From contig JADNRV010000118.1 in assembly GCA_015499995.1 (NCBI GenBank), positions 1-64,000 on the forward strand: 64,000 nt of DNA. Direction: 5' to 3'. The notes under the pieces were generated by a model. The model saw only the letters and a program-made list of their open reading frames with translations, was not told the DNA's origin and searched no databases. Origin of the DNA: Flammula alnicola. Lineage: Eukaryota > Basidiomycota > Agaricomycetes > Agaricales > Strophariaceae. Positions 1-11,765 of this stretch are shown piece after piece. Made by a program: the position numbers and the translations under genes. Numbering within the stretch: the stretch's first letter is position 1; every line of letters begins with the position of its first letter.

Positions 1-340
1 ACTAAATGTTTTTTCTGGCAGAGAGAATAATTGCTTTCATCCATATCTACAATGGAAAACTATCCCCTTCATAAAATACCCACCAGTTACAGTTATCTCA
101 ATTTTCAAAGTCATACATGGGCCCAACACAGCCACCAACCTCTTATGGAAGCGAAATTCACTGGCATTCTCGGCACGGCAATTCACCTCCCCGACCCCAC
201 TATCATTGCCCGAAATTGCAAGTCCAACTTCCATCTTATCTTATCAAACATGTGACCATCTCCCGCACATTGTCGCAAGGTGCCTCAAAAATTAATTGAA
301 ATCATAGAATTCATCTTGAGAGCTGTAACTAAATGTACCT

Positions 341-700
341 TCTAAAGGAAGAGCTCTGATCGCGCTCAGGGACAGCAATCAAAACATCTTAATCGCCATT
401 GATGACGAGGGAAAGCAACTGGCATGATAAATATGGCAGTATCCCTAAAAGGAAGAGTTTTGATCGCTATTCCCGACAGTGATCAAGCAAGTTGATCGCT
501 ATGGAAAGCGACCGGCATGTAGATATGGCAATATCCCTAAAAGGAAGAGCTTTGATTGCTGTTAGGAGCAGCGATCAAGCAATTTGATTGTCATTGATGA
601 TGATGGAACCTGACCGGCATAAGTATTCCCTAAAAGGAAGAGCTTTGATCGCTGTTTGATACATCGATCAAGCATTTTGATGGCTGTGGGCAGCAGCGAG
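341..700. repeat. Degenerate tandem repeat, four ~92-103 bp units
   Basis: Four units each begin with a close variant of AAAGGAAGAGCTTTGATCGC, at about 344, 447, 539 and 632. Each continues with a diverged block containing GCGATCAAGCAATTTGAT, then a GACCGGCAT stretch and a TATCCCTAA end that leads into the next unit. Unit spacing is about 103, 92 and 93 bp. The copies differ by substitutions and small indels, so this is an old minisatellite-like array. It lies downstream of the 3' end of the broken F-box gene. No coding frame runs through it. Confidence 0.8.
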
Positions 701-1125
701 CGTGCTGAGGAACCGCTGATGGCCGAAAGGCTGTCCCGAATGGACCATATTTGGGCAAAATAGTGGCCGTAGCTGCCGGAGCAACAAGTGAGATGGTCCA
801 CTCTAAGGGCGTGCACGGCGAGTCATAACTCTAACTAAAGTAAATTGTGCACAGCCGTTCGACTCTAATTTAGAGTACTGTCGTGCACGTAAATACCGTT
901 ATCGACTCACCATCTATGGGAACAGCGGTCCCAGATCGAAACATGGCTTGAGGCCCGGCGAATGCTAGTCAGATGGAATACCCGGTAGAATGACAAAGAA
1001 ATTTTCATCTAGAGAAGCACTCAATGTTGATCGCATGTTGGATACTATGGCGCCTATTTTACATTCTTCCAATTACTACTTAGATACGGTGTAACACTGT
1101 ATAATCAATAGCTGAGATATAGATA

Positions 1126-2084
1126 TCATATGAAAGCGGAACGAACCTCGGACGCGTGCACCAAGTCGGGCTGAGCGACTGCGTCAATCCACACTTTGTA
1201 CATTCGCGAGTCTTCTAGTTCGTTGGTGGCGTATACACTATCTAGAGAAGGGTGCGTGGCCAAGAGGTCCTTCACGATCTTATCCATGTCTTCATGCGAC
1301 GCGACTTGCAGGTGATCGCAAACCGATCTTGGCGAGTGCCAGTAATCACATCGATCACAAACCGCCATTGGTGAGAGAATCAATGTTTTCAGATGGCCGA
1401 GCTTCACGAGCAGGGCCGGGACTGAATGTTCCATGTTCCGTGTAAGTCAAATTTACATGGCGCATCCCACAGCACTGATAAGGGGCTTACCCTGTTTTGA
1501 AACGAATGGTACAGAACGGCGATGGATCTTCCAGGGAGAAACATCTGAAAAGTGCGATTATTTCCCTCCGATATTTTCAAATTTGGACAGTGAAGCTAGG
1601 GAAGGGTCGTCGACAAACGACTATAGCCAGGGCCAGTGGTCATCCATCACATGCATCACAGATGACGCAGTTGGGGTTGTCTATCAAGAAACGCGAGCGC
1701 CTGTTCGTCGTACGGGGGATCGCCATCCTTAAAGAAAGGGGATCTGTGCTCTCTGTTTATCCTGATGAATCTATCCAGCCGGAACGGGCAGTGTGCTGGA
1801 AATATTATGGTTGGTGTCCCCAGAACACCTTTGTTGAACCCGAGCTCCTTCAGATTGACCATGATCCGAAAGGACTGGGTGATCAAACTCCAAATCGACC
1901 GCCGCTGTTTGTGAATGCTTTACAGGAATTTGGAGCTAGTAGCTCCATCTTCGCTGGTCATGGACCTGTACAGAAATCGTTCGGCCTCCATTTGAAATTT
2001 ACTTGACATGCGACCGAGAACAGCGAGGGCTGATGCGTCCACCTGTTCGACAATTAATCGGATTGATTCGGGGGGTAGAACCAT
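1126..2084 (-). pseudogene. F-box/LRR-like gene, disrupted copy
   Basis: The proposed ATG at 2084 opens a short F-box-like N-terminus (LPPESIRLIVEQVDASALAV, then RMSSKFQMEAERFLYRSM). The frame stops at a TAA (1920-1922), yet the same frame goes on with good protein character (ITQSFRIMVNLKELGF) to QLRHL, where further stops occur. A later stretch reading EGNNRTFQMFLPGRSIAVLY and the last exon (WIDAVAQPDLVHASEVRSAF) match the paralog at the right end of the window (EGNIGTFQMFLPGTSVTTLY; WINAVAQPELVDASEARSAF). Compared with that paralog, about 170-190 bp of exon between the LPG segment and the GTAAGC donor is missing. Several in-frame stops plus the deletion point to a pseudogene. The F-box assignment rests on the N-terminal helix pattern and general resemblance to fungal F-box/LRR proteins; an F-box protein would act as an SCF ubiquitin-ligase adaptor. 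Confidence 0.65.
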
Positions 2085-2364
2085 GACAATTTGCGGTGGC
2101 ACTGGCAGTTTTTAGACTCGTCGAGCTTGTATTGCCTATTGTTTGAGTGCAAGTTAGAGCAAATTTTAAGAACTGGAGTGGTCTCGACTCCCAACGTGCA
2201 ATGATGATTACATCATCTGACATCATTGGTCCGCAACCCCTGTCGGAATCGTTTATAAACAAATTCGCTCATTCTCCTCCTTTCCATCTACTATCGAGTT
2301 CATAGTTCCCTACATAAAAGACTAAACTCGTATTCCCATAACAACAACTTTTACTTTATCCATC

Positions 2365-4225
2365 ATGAAAGCGAACCACAACCACAACCACAACGCCACC
2401 CCGACCGCCACCGTGAACGCGAACGCGAACGCCGACGCGAGCGAGACCCTCGCCAAGCTCAGCGACGAAGGCGAGCCTCCCGCCCAATGGGCTTTGCACA
2501 CCCTCGATGCGCTCGGACCCGTCATGTCAGAGCCGTACCCGGCCGACGAACCAGCACACATCGCTGGCACCGCAGGAACGGAGGACCTCCTAAACCAACA
2601 ACCCTCGTCTACGGCGACGACCCCTGGAAGCGTAGGGCAGCTCGTTCCCGGTGCGTTCCCGGGTGGTGGGAACGTGCCCCCTGTGCACCAGCACGATGCC
2701 CATGGGGTGAACGACGTTGGACATACGGCGTTGGAGACGGTTCGTGAGTACGCCGTCAAAACTGGCGAGACAGTTGGCGGATATCTGCCAGCGAGCGTGG
2801 CTGCTTATCTACGTGAGTGGGATTCATGTATTTATTTTCTTCTACGTTGTGCGTCGTTTCTGGGTTCCTTCGTCTTTGGCATTTTTTCCATCGCAATACC
2901 ATCATGTTGAACAAACTTTCATTTTTTTCCCTCTAGCTGCCTCCACCACGAATTCGCAAATCAACAATAATAGCACCAGTCCTCCCTCCCAGGAATTGTC
3001 TCAGGATTCGCACCCTAGCTTGTCCGGCGGGGTCGGGACTCTTCCAGGCCCACCTGGCGAGATCGCCGCCGCCGTTCGCCCAGACGAGCGTAAAGGCGAT
3101 AAATCTCCCGATGCCACGCCTGACGTCGATTGCACATCCAAATCAAAAACCAACACCGACACTTCTCCTGCCATGAATATCAGCACCTCCACCACCACCT
3201 CGAGCACCAACGACATCGATCCCACAGTGAAGGAGAACTCATTAGCCTCACACCCCGAGTCGGAGACGATGCCCGATACCGACACGGGGTTCGCCAAGCT
3301 TCCTGAGGGACGCGGGCAAGAAGTGCTACCTTCACACGACGACGACAACAGTAACAACGCGCGAACGGGGAAGAACACTGAGAGCTCGCTTCGGCCTGGG
3401 TTGGAGGACCAAGACGCCACTGGAGCGAGCACGGACGCGAGTACGCGCAGTCTCGCGGGAAGCCGGTTCTCGAGGGGTGGTTGGGATACGACGAACAATA
3501 CCCCCGGGACGAGTATGTTTGGGGGACATGGTGCGGCAAGTGTGAAGCAGGCGCAGGGCGGGGATGGGGACGGCCGGACGCCTACTTTGAAGGAAGAGGA
3601 TTCGGATGTGTCGTCGCAGGCTCAACCACTAACGGAGTCGAAACCGCAGGCGCAGGCTCAACCACTAACGGAGTCGAAACCGCAGGCGCAGGCTCAACCA
3701 CGGCCACAGTCGGGACAGCACTTCGATAAGCCGGTGACGGATGCGCGCGAGCATCCGCTGGCGGCTGAAGAGGCAAGGAAGTTTGGCAGCGAGCAGGGTA
3801 AACCTGGGGCAGCGGCGAAGTATAGTACGGATTCAGCGGTGGCCACGCCTGGGCATACTATGCCTGTGAAGGACGTGGAGGGCACCTCGGGTGTGAGTGC
3901 TGCTGCTGCTGGCGGAGCTGGTACAGCTGCAGGCACTGATGCGGCAGACCACGCTGCTCCTCCTGCGTCTGCTGAAGCTGCTAATTCTGCAAACGCTACC
4001 ACCACCCCCGCAGCTACTGCCGCGAAGCAGGCTGTGAAAGGAGAAAACGGGACCAAGCACGAGAGCGTGAAGAAGCCCGGGTTCCTGGACAGGCTGAGGG
4101 GGGAGATGAAGGTGCTGACTGGGAAGCTGGAGCATAAGGAAGAGAAGGTGGAGGAGGGGAGGCGGATGATGGGCAAGAGCACCGCTGGCACGGCGGGTGG
4201 GAGTGGGTCGAAGATTGGGAATTGA
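2365..4225 (+). CDS. Low-complexity protein with GVGTLPGP/PDER motif
   Basis: Two exons, 2365-2812 and 2937-4225 (phase 1 join, CTACGTGAGT donor, CCTCTAG acceptor), give 578 aa. The N-terminus is an HN-rich and AN-rich run, followed by a VPGAFPGGG motif and an amphipathic stretch (ALETVREYAVKTGETVGGYL). Just after the intron is GGVGTLPGPPGE...RPDER, the motif also found twice in the gene at 9369-11765. The middle is Ser/Thr/Asp/Pro-rich and probably disordered, with two perfect copies of a 12-residue QAQPLTESKPQA repeat. The C-terminus is basic and helical (FLDRLRGEMKVLTGKLEHKE), a type of ending I associate with uncharacterised agaricomycete proteins. No signal peptide and no known catalytic domain is visible. 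Function unknown. The shared motifs with the second gene suggest one family rather than chance. Start chosen because no upstream in-frame ATG is present and the 5' leader is AT/pyrimidine-rich. Confidence 0.75.
3617..3701 (+). repeat. 36-bp in-frame tandem duplication
   Basis: The 36-bp unit beginning CAGGCTCAACCACTAACGGA occurs at 3617 and 3653 without a mismatch, followed by a partial third copy. It keeps the reading frame and encodes the 12-residue QAQPLTESKPQA repeat. Perfect identity suggests a recent duplication. Confidence 0.85.
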
Positions 4226-5044
4226 GTGAGCCCTTGGTCGTAAAAACAAGCTGGAGTGCCGTCGTGTATGATATATTGTATACCTGGAGGAATGTTAGCG
4301 TATAGTCGATTATTAGTGCCCATAGGCTTGCAAATTACCGTTATGTTGTCCTTCTGGCTACGACTGGACGGAGAAACCTTGAAGCTTGAAGCTTGAACGT
4401 TTGAACTCGAATTACGCGTTGATATTGATGACAATGCGCAGAGTGACGATTCGAATCAGTCACATCACGCACAATGTGACTGTCGCGTCCACACTCTGTT
4501 TACCTTCGCTCGCCTTTTGACTCGCCTTCGAGGTTAATTTCGCAGTGTAAAACCATGCTTAACCTTAAGTTATTTATCTACATCTCGTTATGGATGTACC
4601 AACAGAATCGATTCCTTTAATCGTCGAACACGCCCACTGTGCATCAGACCTAGCAGCCATCGGTCGCCCCTCAAGAAATCTTCAGGTGAAGGCTGAAGCG
4701 CTGAAGACTTCTGCAGTATAAGGGATAATGGGATTTAGCATGACCAGCGAAGAAGGGACAAAGGGCTTCAAATTCCTGTCCAGCATACGAAACATCCCCG
4801 GCGCGCCGCAAGGTGCTCACGTACTACACGCACAATGTACCTTGCAAGCAGCGGTCGTCCATTTGGAATCTCATGGCGAGCTCGAGCCCGAAATACTACT
4901 CGCGCTTTCTGAATGTTTCTTCTGGGAAGAATCCTCGCTTTCTGGACACTCATATCTGGCCTTACTTAGTCATTGTAATAGAACAGGCTAATTCAACTAT
5001 AACGTCAGTCTTCTAATAACACACCCTACTCTTGCAGATTGGAT
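4226..5044. other. Intergenic, no gene seen
   Basis: Lies between the 3' ends of two convergent genes. Open frames here are short, lack splice-linked continuation and resemble nothing I recognise. A CTTGAAGCTTGAAGCTTGAA direct repeat near 4378-4397 is the only small-scale structure noticed. Confidence 0.6.
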
Positions 5045-6504
5045 TCAATGTACACCAACCGCAGCAAGCGTCGCAGTGACGGAATCCCTCAAGGCTTCTT
5101 CCCCTATCACTTTCTCAAGATCCGGCCAGGATCGCACAGGCGGCACATCGCGGTCCTTGTCCTGATATCTGTCCAGGAGTTCATCGAAAAACTTGCCCGC
5201 ACCACTCATGTGCAAAATTCCAGCTATAGCAGCATGAATAGAAATCAAGTGTGGATCAGGCAGAGCGATCTCACGAACTCTCTTCTGAGATTTGGAGGAA
5301 CGGAACTCGCCACTTCGATCTCTGAAGGTGACAAGAGCATCCGCAGACCTGCCGTAAAAGCCAAATAAACGTCTGTCTGTGAAGATTTTCACAGTGTACT
5401 CATTGTCCACCTAGTCGCACCGTCAATCACAGAGACTTACTCAAGGGCCTCAGAACTGACCTGTGTGGGCTTCAAGCACCAGTCGAATATGTCGAACCCA
5501 TCATGTATGTCACCTTGAAGCATAATCCCATTAGATGCATCATCAATGCAGCTTTCCAGTTCCTCGAGTGTTTCGACCGAAAGGCGGGTAAAATTTACAA
5601 GTATGTCGAATGTCGTAGCAGCTGATTTGAACTGAATGGAATTAAAGGAGATTGGTTCAGCGTGGTATGGAACTTTACGATGGTAAACGACCCACAAAGG
5701 CTGATGTCGTATCATCGTCAAAGGTAGCGACGGCTCTGCGAAGTATGTGGCACGCCTTCAAAGTAACCTGCGGAAAGTCTTGACGGGGCGCCGGGTGCGA
5801 GATGTGCTGCATTCCCGTTATAACACACTCGTATCCGTCACGTACGAGAACCTTGATGAAGGACGGGAGTCAATGAAACGGTATATCTCCGAGGCGTCTA
5901 CACACGTCATCTTTGAATGAAGCAGCCCTGTGGCCGACCCCTTTCCCAATATGTGATGTCGTTTCCTCGAGACTCGGGGTGGCCGCGCCGCTAGGTTCTC
6001 GATTAGGCTGGTTTTCGTGGCTCCTACTTGTTTTAACTAAAGGAAATATCAGGTTTTATTCATCACAAGAAAATAGAACTGACAGATGAATAAAAGGTGG
6101 GTTAGCCATGTGATACCGAGGGCCGTAAGTGCTGCGACAACGGCTTCATCGTCTCCTTTCTTGCCACATGCCACGATGGCAGAAGCTACGTAACGTTTTC
6201 CTCCCTCGCCTCCGCATCCCTCCGCGTGAGCGAGCATGGCCCTCATAACTGCATCGAGGTTTACGGATACCTTCTCGGATGCCTTTTTATATACATAGGT
6301 CTTCTGGGGGTGGGGCGCGAACTTCTCGCTAACAATCTTCTCTGCGGCATCGACGAGTTCAGGGAGTTTGATCTGGCCTTGTTCGATACCGGCAATATAT
6401 TCCTTAAGCTCCTCATAAGCCTTGACAGAAGCGCGTGAAGAGAGTGTAGTGACTGAAGTCAGTGAAGACAGAGAATTCAAGGAATCGTTTTGGTTGTGGG
6501 CCAT
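5045..6504 (-). CDS. Basidiomycete HNH-nuclease-like domain protein
   Basis: Five exons join in phase: 6084-6504, 5906-6036, 5696-5851, 5461-5631, 5045-5410 (introns of 47, 54, 64 and 50 nt), giving 414 aa from MAHNQNDSLNS. The N-terminal third is helical (EELKEYIAGIEQGQIKLPEL; GKRYVASAIVAC). The core reads LVRDGYECVITGM, then LKACHILRRAVATFDDD, then FKSAATTFDILVNFTRLSVE and DDASNGIMLQGDIHDGFDIF. This order (RDGxxCxxTG, xxAHIL-like, SNG...H.xFD) is the HNH_2-like layout common in agaricomycete proteins. The C-terminus (VDNEYTVKIFTDRRLFGFYG; IAGILHMSGAGKFFDEL) is typical of that family. The first metal-site position reads ACHIL, where many relatives have AAHI; the histidine is kept. Whether it cuts nucleic acid is not known. 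No signal peptide. Confidence 0.8.
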
Positions 6505-7088
6505 CGGTTAGTTCAAGTTGTCGGTAGCGATATGTGTTGTGGACGAAGCTATGTGGCACTATTGTTAGAGGCTGGTAATTTCGCTCGCGTATCCTAGTAT
6601 CGTGAGGTTTCGAACATACTCGGACCGGTCACAGGTCTAGGAGGAGGGGAGGATTGTTAAAGTCTAAGGCAAAGAGTCGCAGGAATAGTTGATTCCAACT
6701 TTGACTGCACTCGGGATGCTCGGTCATGCACAGCCACAACATAATGGTCTATAGCATAATACTTATACAGTCTATACGCGAACACGCAGACACTGGTATG
6801 CGGATGCCGTACTGGAGCTTAACTATTCTATCGGCTGTGTAGCCTCCTGCAGCACGCACAAAACTTGGTTGTAAGTCGGAACGCCTCAGTGTATGATTAT
6901 TGAACGAGCAATCAATCACATTGGCAGTTAGCTCATTTAATTCACGCAACGCGTTCCATTTGGGTTCAGCTGCCCGACATTACAATGATTATCAAATACC
7001 ACATTATATCCCCGAATATCTCACATATAAATGGTTCCCACCTAGATATCGAACACGAAACGAAAAAAGGGGGACAACAACGTAAATG
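6505..7088. other. Intergenic, no gene seen
   Basis: Upstream of the HNH gene and downstream of the potassium-channel gene, both on the minus strand. Only short, unsupported open frames occur. The 5' control region of the HNH gene should lie in 6505-6750. Confidence 0.6.
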
Positions 7089-8629
7089 TTAGCTTGCGCG
7101 GTCATCGCTGTCGCTGTGCCTCTCGTTCGAGTCTAGCTTTTCAAGCAGACGATGTAACATCCGACCTTGCACCTCGACCGTAGCCGCTAGCTCCTCGATC
7201 TGGCGACTAAGCTCCGTCTGGTTTTGCGCCAACTTCATGTTCGATAGATCACGTGACGGTGTGCGCGGTGGATCAGGATGTCGTCTGGCAGAGAGCACAG
7301 GAGAATAAGGCGGGTCGGTGGCGTTTCGGTTGTCGCTGATTTCATCCTCTGCACGATCCTGCGTCATCTTCTCCCACACTAGACTAAACTCCCGGCCAAG
7401 AACGAAACTCGGCAGTGTGATCAGCAGTAGACCAAAGACGAGGATGGGCAGCGTGATGAGCCGTCCCAGGAACGAACGGGGAGTGATTTCGCCGTAGCCG
7501 ACGGTCGTGATAGCTTTTAAGAAGTTTAAGAGGGAAAATATTAGATGGGAATAGAGGCCACTTACTGACAAGGACAAACCACGCCGCAGCAGGAATTGAC
7601 TAGAAGAACATTAGTAGGTGCAAGGGTGGGTCAAGGACATTGTGACGCACTGAGAATTGCGAGGGATCTCCGTCTGAATTAATAAAGGTACCGAGCAGCT
7701 CATCCCATGTTCCACGCTCGGCGAAGTATCTGAAACTGCCATTAAGAAAGACAGAATAATGATGATGCCGGAAAACCTTACAGTAGTGTGCTGAACACTG
7801 TGAGAATCATTACCACAAAAAATCCTATAGCGAGGAGGGCGTGTTGCGAGCGTCGGACAGAGAGATACATGACCTCGATAGTGCTATAAAGAGCGCTCAT
7901 TAAAAAAAAATAAAGATAAAGGCCTATGAGACTCACAGCAATATGGTGTGGTTGTAACGAAATGGCCTGAAAACCCGCAGCAGACGAAACATCCTAAGGA
8001 TGGAAAATCGGAAATATACAGACTAAATTAGTGTCAGTGAAAGGGGTACAATATGATGGTCTTTGTCTTTTGACTTACGGTATCTTGTCGAAGTAATAGT
8101 TCGAGGTAGTAGGGCAAAACCGACAGTAAATCTATTACTCCGTAGAAGGCTAGAAATTGGACAATGTAAGTCGAATGTGGCACGATAAAGAACACAAAAG
8201 CTCACAGAATATCCATTGAAAGAGGCTCGACCAAGAGTAGCTCCAAGCTAGACATCGAGCAATGTATTCCACCGTGAAAAGCGCGACGACGCTCGTCTCT
8301 ACCCCAAACCACACCTTTGTCGAAATTGAGTGAACTGCAGGTACAGTTTCAATCACTGTAATGAAGGCAGAGAATACGATGAGAAATGTCAAGAACATGT
8401 GGAGGAAGAGCGCCGAGGAAGACGAGGTCGGGTGTTCGAGTAGCTGGAAGAGGTCTCGTTTCCATGGTGGATTTATGGCGAGTAACTCGTCCTCGTACGA
8501 GTTCGATTGAGGAAACAGGTCATTTGGGTCTTGAGGAGAAGGAGGGGGTTGTTCTTCTGTGAAAAAGCGAACTGAGGCGAGAGGGGGAGGTCTCCTTAGT
8601 CTTGTCAGCTCAATCGTCGATGCGGCCAT
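7089..8629 (-). CDS. Six-TM voltage-gated potassium channel (Kv-like)
   Basis: Seven exons join in phase: 8206-8629, about 8079-8149, 7937-8022, 7782-7883, 7651-7729, 7566-7599, 7089-7513, giving 406 aa. After a ~70-aa cytosolic N-terminus come S1 (ALFLHMFLTFLIVFSAFITV), S2 (VWFGVETSVVALFTVEYIAR), S3 (FYGVIDLLSVLPYYLELLL) and an S4 voltage sensor with regularly spaced arginines (FRFSILRMFRLLRVFRPFR). S5 is LLAIGFFVVMILTVFSTLLY. The pore helix and selectivity filter read AAAWFVLVTITTVGYGE, then S6 follows (LITLPILVFGLLLITLPSFV). The TTVGYG filter is canonical for K+ selectivity. The C-terminus ends in a coiled coil-like helix (QIEELAATVEVQGRMLHRLL) that could tetramerise subunits. No inactivating mutation was seen. 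It should be a plasma-membrane or vacuolar K+ channel; which membrane is not evident from the sequence. Confidence 0.9.
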
Positions 8630-9368
8630 CTACCAAGACTGAGCTGCAGCCTGCAGTCGAAAATCAATCGAGCAAAGTTGTCACATGACTCATAAATTAC
8701 GTAATAATGCGGCGTTCCAACGGAGAAGCGATCATGATCATTGATGACGTAACAATACTAACATCACACTTCCGATTCTCAACCTGCATTTGTGAGAACG
8801 TTCAAACGTTCACTCATCGTCCGCAAATCGTCCGACGCTGTGCTCTCTGGCTATATTTTTCTTTCCCCGCTCGGTGCGGCGCTCACATTCTAAAGTGATT
8901 CGTTCCACGATCTAGCCTATGTAGGAGGCCAAAAATTCTAATCCGGATATCTGCGAATATGATATCCCATTACGCGCTGCGCTGGCAGCTCGCCAACATC
9001 TGACGCACGGCTTAAATGTCGTATTAGCGGTGCAGAATGACGCATGTGCAGTTTCCCATTTCCATATTCTGAACACACGGATGATACGCAAGAGATGTTC
9101 GGATATCCGTGGGCAAACCAGGTTCTTAGGTGCAAAATTTGTTCGGATGCATCGTACTCATTATCCGATCACTTGTTCTAATTCTCTTTCAATTTGATTC
9201 GATATAGGTTACCGAAACAACGCCACATGATTGACGTCAAACCGCATGGAGAGTGAGGTCATCTTGAGACATCAGGAGACTTTCAAACATTCCCCAAAGG
9301 GCTTCCTCGTTTCGGGCCTTGAAACCGTCTTCGTTCAACCTACTACTACATTCTCAATCCATCTCCAA
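8630..9368. other. Divergent intergenic region
   Basis: Separates the minus-strand channel gene from the plus-strand motif-family gene, so it should hold both promoters. A TGACGT motif occurs twice (near 8744 and 9232). This core is used by CRE-type bZIP factors, but occupancy cannot be judged. No gene seen. Confidence 0.5.
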
Positions 9369-11765
9369 ATGGCCTCTACTTCAGCCGACAGAGGGCGTAA
9401 TCCTACCCCTAGGTTTACCAGTGAAACTAAACCTGGCGGACAACAACAGACCGCAAAGCACCATTCCATCTCCATGCCGAAGAGTTGGAGCTATCGTCGT
9501 AGTTTAGACGAGCCAGAGAAATTTATACCTGGCGCATTTCCTGAAGACGATGGAAAACACGACAGTGCGCACGGTATGTCATTAACGCTGCTTTAGTCGA
9601 GCACCTTTTTTTCTTATTTTGATTTGTTAGGAGCCGGCGTTCATGCAGAACATCGTTCATGGCTAAAGACCGACCTACCTACACACGAGCAACCCTCTGG
9701 CTCTCGAGGTGGCGTGGGTTCCTTGCCTGGTCCTCACAATGCTCGAGGCGTTGCTATCCTTCCCGATGAAAGGATCCATCCAGAAGGCCCCACAACTCAT
9801 CCTCTCACCGATGAGTGCCTTCCTACCCACGAGCATCCCTCTGGCTCTCGAATTGGAGTGGGCTCTTTACCTGGTCCCAACAATGAGTCTGGAGTTGCTA
9901 TTCTTCCTGATGAAAGAGACTGCGACAACTCGAAAGGTATAGTCATTTTTTTTCGGCAGTGCCTATCTAATTGTACTCCCAGCCGTCCCCGACGTCCCAC
10001 CGAAGGACCAAATTTTAGGTGAGCCTGCCTACATACTTCATAAAAGTTATACTGAATAATGGTATAGTTACTCAGTCTGTCGTCGTCGACGAGCAGAACC
10101 CGATCCCTCATCCTGCCCATTCCATCCCCGGACTGACACAACCCGGTTCCGAACCTGGCGACACCATCTTTAGCGCCACCCAACGAGCCAAAGAGCGTGA
10201 TCCCACTTTCACTCATGGAGCCGGCGTGAGCACCTCAGATCATCCCATCCATGAATCCGCCACGACCATTCCCGAACAAGGCGGAGACACGGCTCGACAT
10301 ACGCCCACGCAAGTCGGTCATGGTGCCAGCGGTGTAATTGAGGCTGTGGAAGGCGTTGCCGCCGATGTTTATCATGGTGCCGAACACATGCTGCACAATG
10401 TTGAAGCATACTTCAGTGCGCTCTCTTACTTCTTACCAATTGACTTCTTTACTCACCTGCTCGATCAAGCTGGCGGTACGAAGCCTCAGCCTGACGTTGG
10501 ACGTGAACGAGGCGGCACCATCAGGGCCAAGAATTCTAAATCCCAGCCCGTTAGTGGTGACGCGTCCGTGAACACGGGCTTGAATGCTGCTCAATCTCAA
10601 CCATCTCAAGTCAACCCTCATTCTCAAGATCTGCCGCAATCAATGGAAGGTATGCAAATATCTGGTGCCCCTACCCCTCTTCCGAAGGCTCTCCAAAATG
10701 AGTATTACCGCGCGGGCGAGTACGATCTGTATGGTGATAAGCTGGACACCAACCAATTTTCCTACGACGATGACATCTCTTGGGAGAGTGGCGTCTTTGC
10801 CCCGGATGTCCCACTGGGGCCTGATGGTGTGAATGAAAGAGATCGTGCGAGCGACCATGCGAGAGCTGGTTATACGCCTAGTGACGGGTGCAGAGCTACC
10901 CGACACAGCCTCGGCGAAGGCGACATTGCAGTTGGTTACGGTGGAGTGCAATACAATGTAGCCGGGAAGGACGGTATATTGCCTGGGTATCCCACGCGGG
11001 AGGGTATGGCAAAGCTGATCTCGGATAGAATCCGGGACGATCACCTCCGGGCAGCAGGAGGCGCGTTTCTCTCCCTCTTTACATTCTTCCAAGTCTGCAC
11101 TGACGCTGATGATGATCTATGACAGCTCAAAACCCGACAGGTTCAGTTGACTCCCGTTGCTCGGGTTCGAGCGCCAGTTCTATCCAGGACGTGGACCTGG
11201 GCGGGGGCTCTCAGCTGTTGCGTGCCGAATCCAACGTCAGCAATCGGGCTGTGCGTGGCTCGTACTCTGAATTGTCTTCAGAAGGCAGCTCGCCACCTGA
11301 AGATCCTTGTATGTCCTCCCGTAATCTTTCACGTCGATGTAGGGTGCCTATTGACTCGTTCTCGAATTTTAGTTGCAAACAGGATCGTCGAAGAAAAGAG
11401 GGAGACGCCTGTATTCGAGGGCGGTGGCTCGACTGCCGCTGGGAAATATGAAGCGACATTCACACCTGTCATCAGCCAGCCCGAAGAATTCAGAGACAAT
11501 CCTCTGTCCAAAGATCAAAAAGAGGCGGCGGCGGCAGGCAAACTCGAGGCGAAGTTCGGTCCGACAGCAGGCTCATCCGAAGCCAAGACCACTAGTGGGT
11601 CGCCAGCCTACCTGGGAAAACCGCTCGAAAAGCCAGAGGTTCGTTTTCTTGGATCGATTCATTGTATGCCGGTGGATGTTAATTTGTCGATCATCATTTT
11701 TCCAGGAAATTATAGAGGTCGAAAAGGATAGGCAACTCGCTGATAAAAAGACGGGAATTAACTAA
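9369..11765 (+). CDS. Second GVGSLPGP/LPDER motif protein
   Basis: Exons 9369-9573, 9631-9936, 9983-10018, a long exon from 10068, one from about 11126-11146 to 11308, 11373-11638 and 11706-11765. All joins are in phase except the intron between about 11003 and 11146, where I could not settle the donor. The N-terminus carries FIPGAFPEDD, matching VPGAFPGGG of the 2365 gene. Exon 2 encodes two tandem copies of HEQPSGSRGGVGSLPGP...GVAILPDER about 40 residues apart. Then come a possible amphipathic/membrane-associating stretch (VEAYFSALSYFLPIDFFTHL), an acidic Tyr-rich segment (YDLYGDKLDTNQFSYDDD) and a Lys/Glu-rich tail. No signal peptide or enzyme domain. Function unknown. The shared motifs, the low-complexity linkers and the position ~5 kb from the relative suggest a locally duplicated, diverged family. 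Confidence 0.7.

Noticed and set aside
3694..4434. 246-residue minus-strand frame opposite the 2365-4225 gene
   Set aside because: Complement of Ala/Gly-rich coding sequence; no splice or motif support.
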